From Planctomycetota bacterium (lineage in GTDB: Bacteria > Planctomycetota > E44-bin39), in NCBI GenBank assembly GCA_004376375.1, contig SOJX01000016.1, positions 1 through 64,000 on the forward strand: a stretch of 64,000 bases of DNA. The letters are read 5' to 3'. Made by a program: the position numbers and the translations under genes. The notes beneath the pieces were generated by a model. It saw only the letters and a program-made list of their open reading frames with translations. It made no database searches and was not told the origin of the DNA. Of this stretch, positions 63,250 to 64,000 are shown piece after piece; position 1 is the first letter of the stretch; every line of letters begins with the position of its first letter.

Positions 63250-63541
63250 CTGCCCGAAATCAGCTTAAAACAGCCCGAAACAGCCAGGATACGGCTTATG
63301 GCCACAGAAGGCATTCTCAAGGCCGAATTAGAGCACGTTTAGCCGCCGCCACAACATATATAGCTGCAAGATGTTACGCAGAAACTCCGAAATGCGCTTT
63401 TCAGCAATAACTCGTATTAACTCAAATAGCATTTTTATTATACACCTTGATCCAAACGGCGCGCAATTCTCAAAAGGCCGCCAGACGGCTTATAAAGGCC
63501 GAATTCGGCAAAAAAAACCCATGAAAAAAAGATTTTATTTC

Positions 63542-63569
63542 TTGCGCGCGGGGGGCGGTCTGCTATAAT
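63542..63569 (+). promoter_or_regulatory. Sigma-70 promoter of the histone-fold gene
   Basis: TTGCGC, 16 bases, TATAAT; about 75 bases before the ATG at 63646. Confidence 0.65.
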
Positions 63570-63645
63570 GCGGCTGTTTGCTGTCGTTTGACCTGTTTCG
63601 GGCATATGGGCCCTTTACCGTTCAATTTTTTGAAAGGAGTGAGAC

Positions 63646-63831
63646 ATGCCGAAGAAAAGAGACGTATTGGTTGTCAGCTCGAAAGTAAAGAAGTACATCA
63701 AGAGCAAAAGGATGAAAAGCTCGGGCTCCCTCGCCGAAGCTCTTTCGGATGAGCTTTACGGGCTGATCGACAGGGCGATGAAGCGCACAAAGGAGAACAG
63801 GCGCGGCACCGTTCAGCCCCGCGACCTCTAG
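63646..63831 (+). CDS. Single-domain bacterial histone-fold protein
   Basis: 61 residues, very basic. The pattern is that of a minimal histone fold: KKRDVLVVSSKVKKYIKSKR (helix 1), SSGSLAEALSDELYGLIDRA (long central helix), MKRTKENRRGTVQPRDL (last helix), with the R-x-T-V and terminal D-L pair that in histones sets loop-loop contacts (compare GRKTIKAED in archaeal histones). Short bacterial histones of this size are known (for example in Bdellovibrio and some Planctomycetota/Leptospira). DNA binding is inferred. A strong AAAGGAG site, own promoter and own terminator suggest high expression. Located right after rho. Confidence 0.82.
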   Translation: MPKKRDVLVVSSKVKKYIKSKRMKSSGSLAEALSDELYGLIDRAMKRTKENRRGTVQPRDL

Positions 63832-63854
63832 GCTTGATCGAGAACACAAATGCA

Positions 63855-63881
63855 ACCGGGCGCCGTAAGGCGCCCGGTCGT
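63855..63881 (+). terminator. Terminator of the histone-fold gene
   Basis: ACCGGGCGCC / GGCGCCCGGT perfect 10-bp stem, GTAA loop. Confidence 0.85.
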
Positions 63882-63917
63882 GTTTAATGGCCGATAACCC
63901 GGCAATGAGTCCGATAA

Positions 63918-64000
63918 TCAGAATCCTCCCCCGATGGCTAAATATCCGTTCGGCTCGGCGCCGACGCTGTATGTCTTGTCAGGGATTAAATCTGAAACAT
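63918..64000 (-). CDS. C-terminal end of a gene cut by the right window edge
   Basis: A minus-strand frame open from the edge encodes VSDLIPDKTYSVGAEPNGYL-AIGGGF and a TGA at 63918-63920. The terminal Phe and Gly-rich end resemble an outer-membrane or secreted protein end, but only 27 codons are visible and family is unknown. Confidence 0.4.
   Translation of the reverse strand, partial: VSDLIPDKTYSVGAEPNGYLAIGGGF

Overview
This 64 kb window is a chromosomal stretch of a Gram-negative, probably anaerobic and uncultured bacterium. It is GC-rich overall. Evidence for an outer membrane is the MCE/MlaE-type lipid transporter, many lipoproteins and a probable beta-barrel protein. Evidence for anaerobic metabolism is a complete korDABC-type 2-oxoacid:ferredoxin oxidoreductase. 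Heme precursors are made by the C5 route (hemA, hemC, hemD). No ribosomal RNA or clear phylum marker is present, so the lineage stays open. Secreted DnaJ-type CxxC proteins, beta-helix/dockerin proteins, many two-component genes and a stand-alone histone-fold protein suggest one of the less-studied phyla (Omnitrophota, Planctomycetota or Elusimicrobiota-like), which is only an inference.

Layout. 1-9 kb is mostly minus-strand accessory surface genes: two related membrane proteins, a lipoprotein/barrel, a PEGA plus zinc-finger protein, an ankyrin protein, three lipoproteins on glycine/threonine-rich stalks (CLCA-like metalloprotease, Ycf48-like propeller, CAP domain), a decayed ankyrin-type fragment and a small ubiquitin-like protein. 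9-19 kb holds a beta-helix lipoprotein, two zinc-finger-array proteins, an MFS transporter, rplU-rpmA, two small possibly related lipoprotein-like genes, two TRL-like lipoproteins and a degenerate receiver. 19-24 kb is a signalling block: hybrid kinase, NtrC-like regulator lacking GAFTGA, CheY-like protein. 24-30 kb has a MetE-like methyltransferase, then korD-korA-korB-korC running by overlapping codons into a cytosolic histidine kinase and an intact sigma-54 activator. 30-32.5 kb is an AT-richer island (ATP-grasp, kinase) with a Fis-HTH remnant between the two genes. 32.8-37 kb carries dnaK, a B12/radical SAM gene and a CAU tRNA. 37-49 kb contains a glycosyltransferase, an MCE-C2 protein next to a fused MlaF-MlaE transporter, a 1,327-residue dockerin/beta-helix protein, a 59-residue zinc-finger gene, a lipoprotein, a Na+/Ca2+ exchanger, a HEAT-repeat protein and a CAP lipoprotein. 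49-64 kb is mainly housekeeping: a PuuD-like amidotransferase, a YXWGXW lipoprotein, hemX-hemA-hemC-hemD-memo, a mosaic hisS, polA-coaE-rho, and the histone-fold gene.

The most distinctive genome-scale feature is the intergenic DNA. More than twenty gaps are filled with short, locus-specific tandem repeats of about 7-10 bp, often followed by their own inverted complement. Three dispersed palindrome families are mixed in. The arrays run into several coding ends and in one case a palindrome sits in frame inside a regulator gene.

The best candidates for undescribed biology are: the repeat system; the MCE-C2 plus MlaF-MlaE fusion pair; the orphan Prok_Ub-like protein; the secreted CxxCxGxG arrays; the histone-fold gene next to rho; the ferredoxin with a histone H1-like tail; and the lipoproteins that share one anchor but carry different heads.
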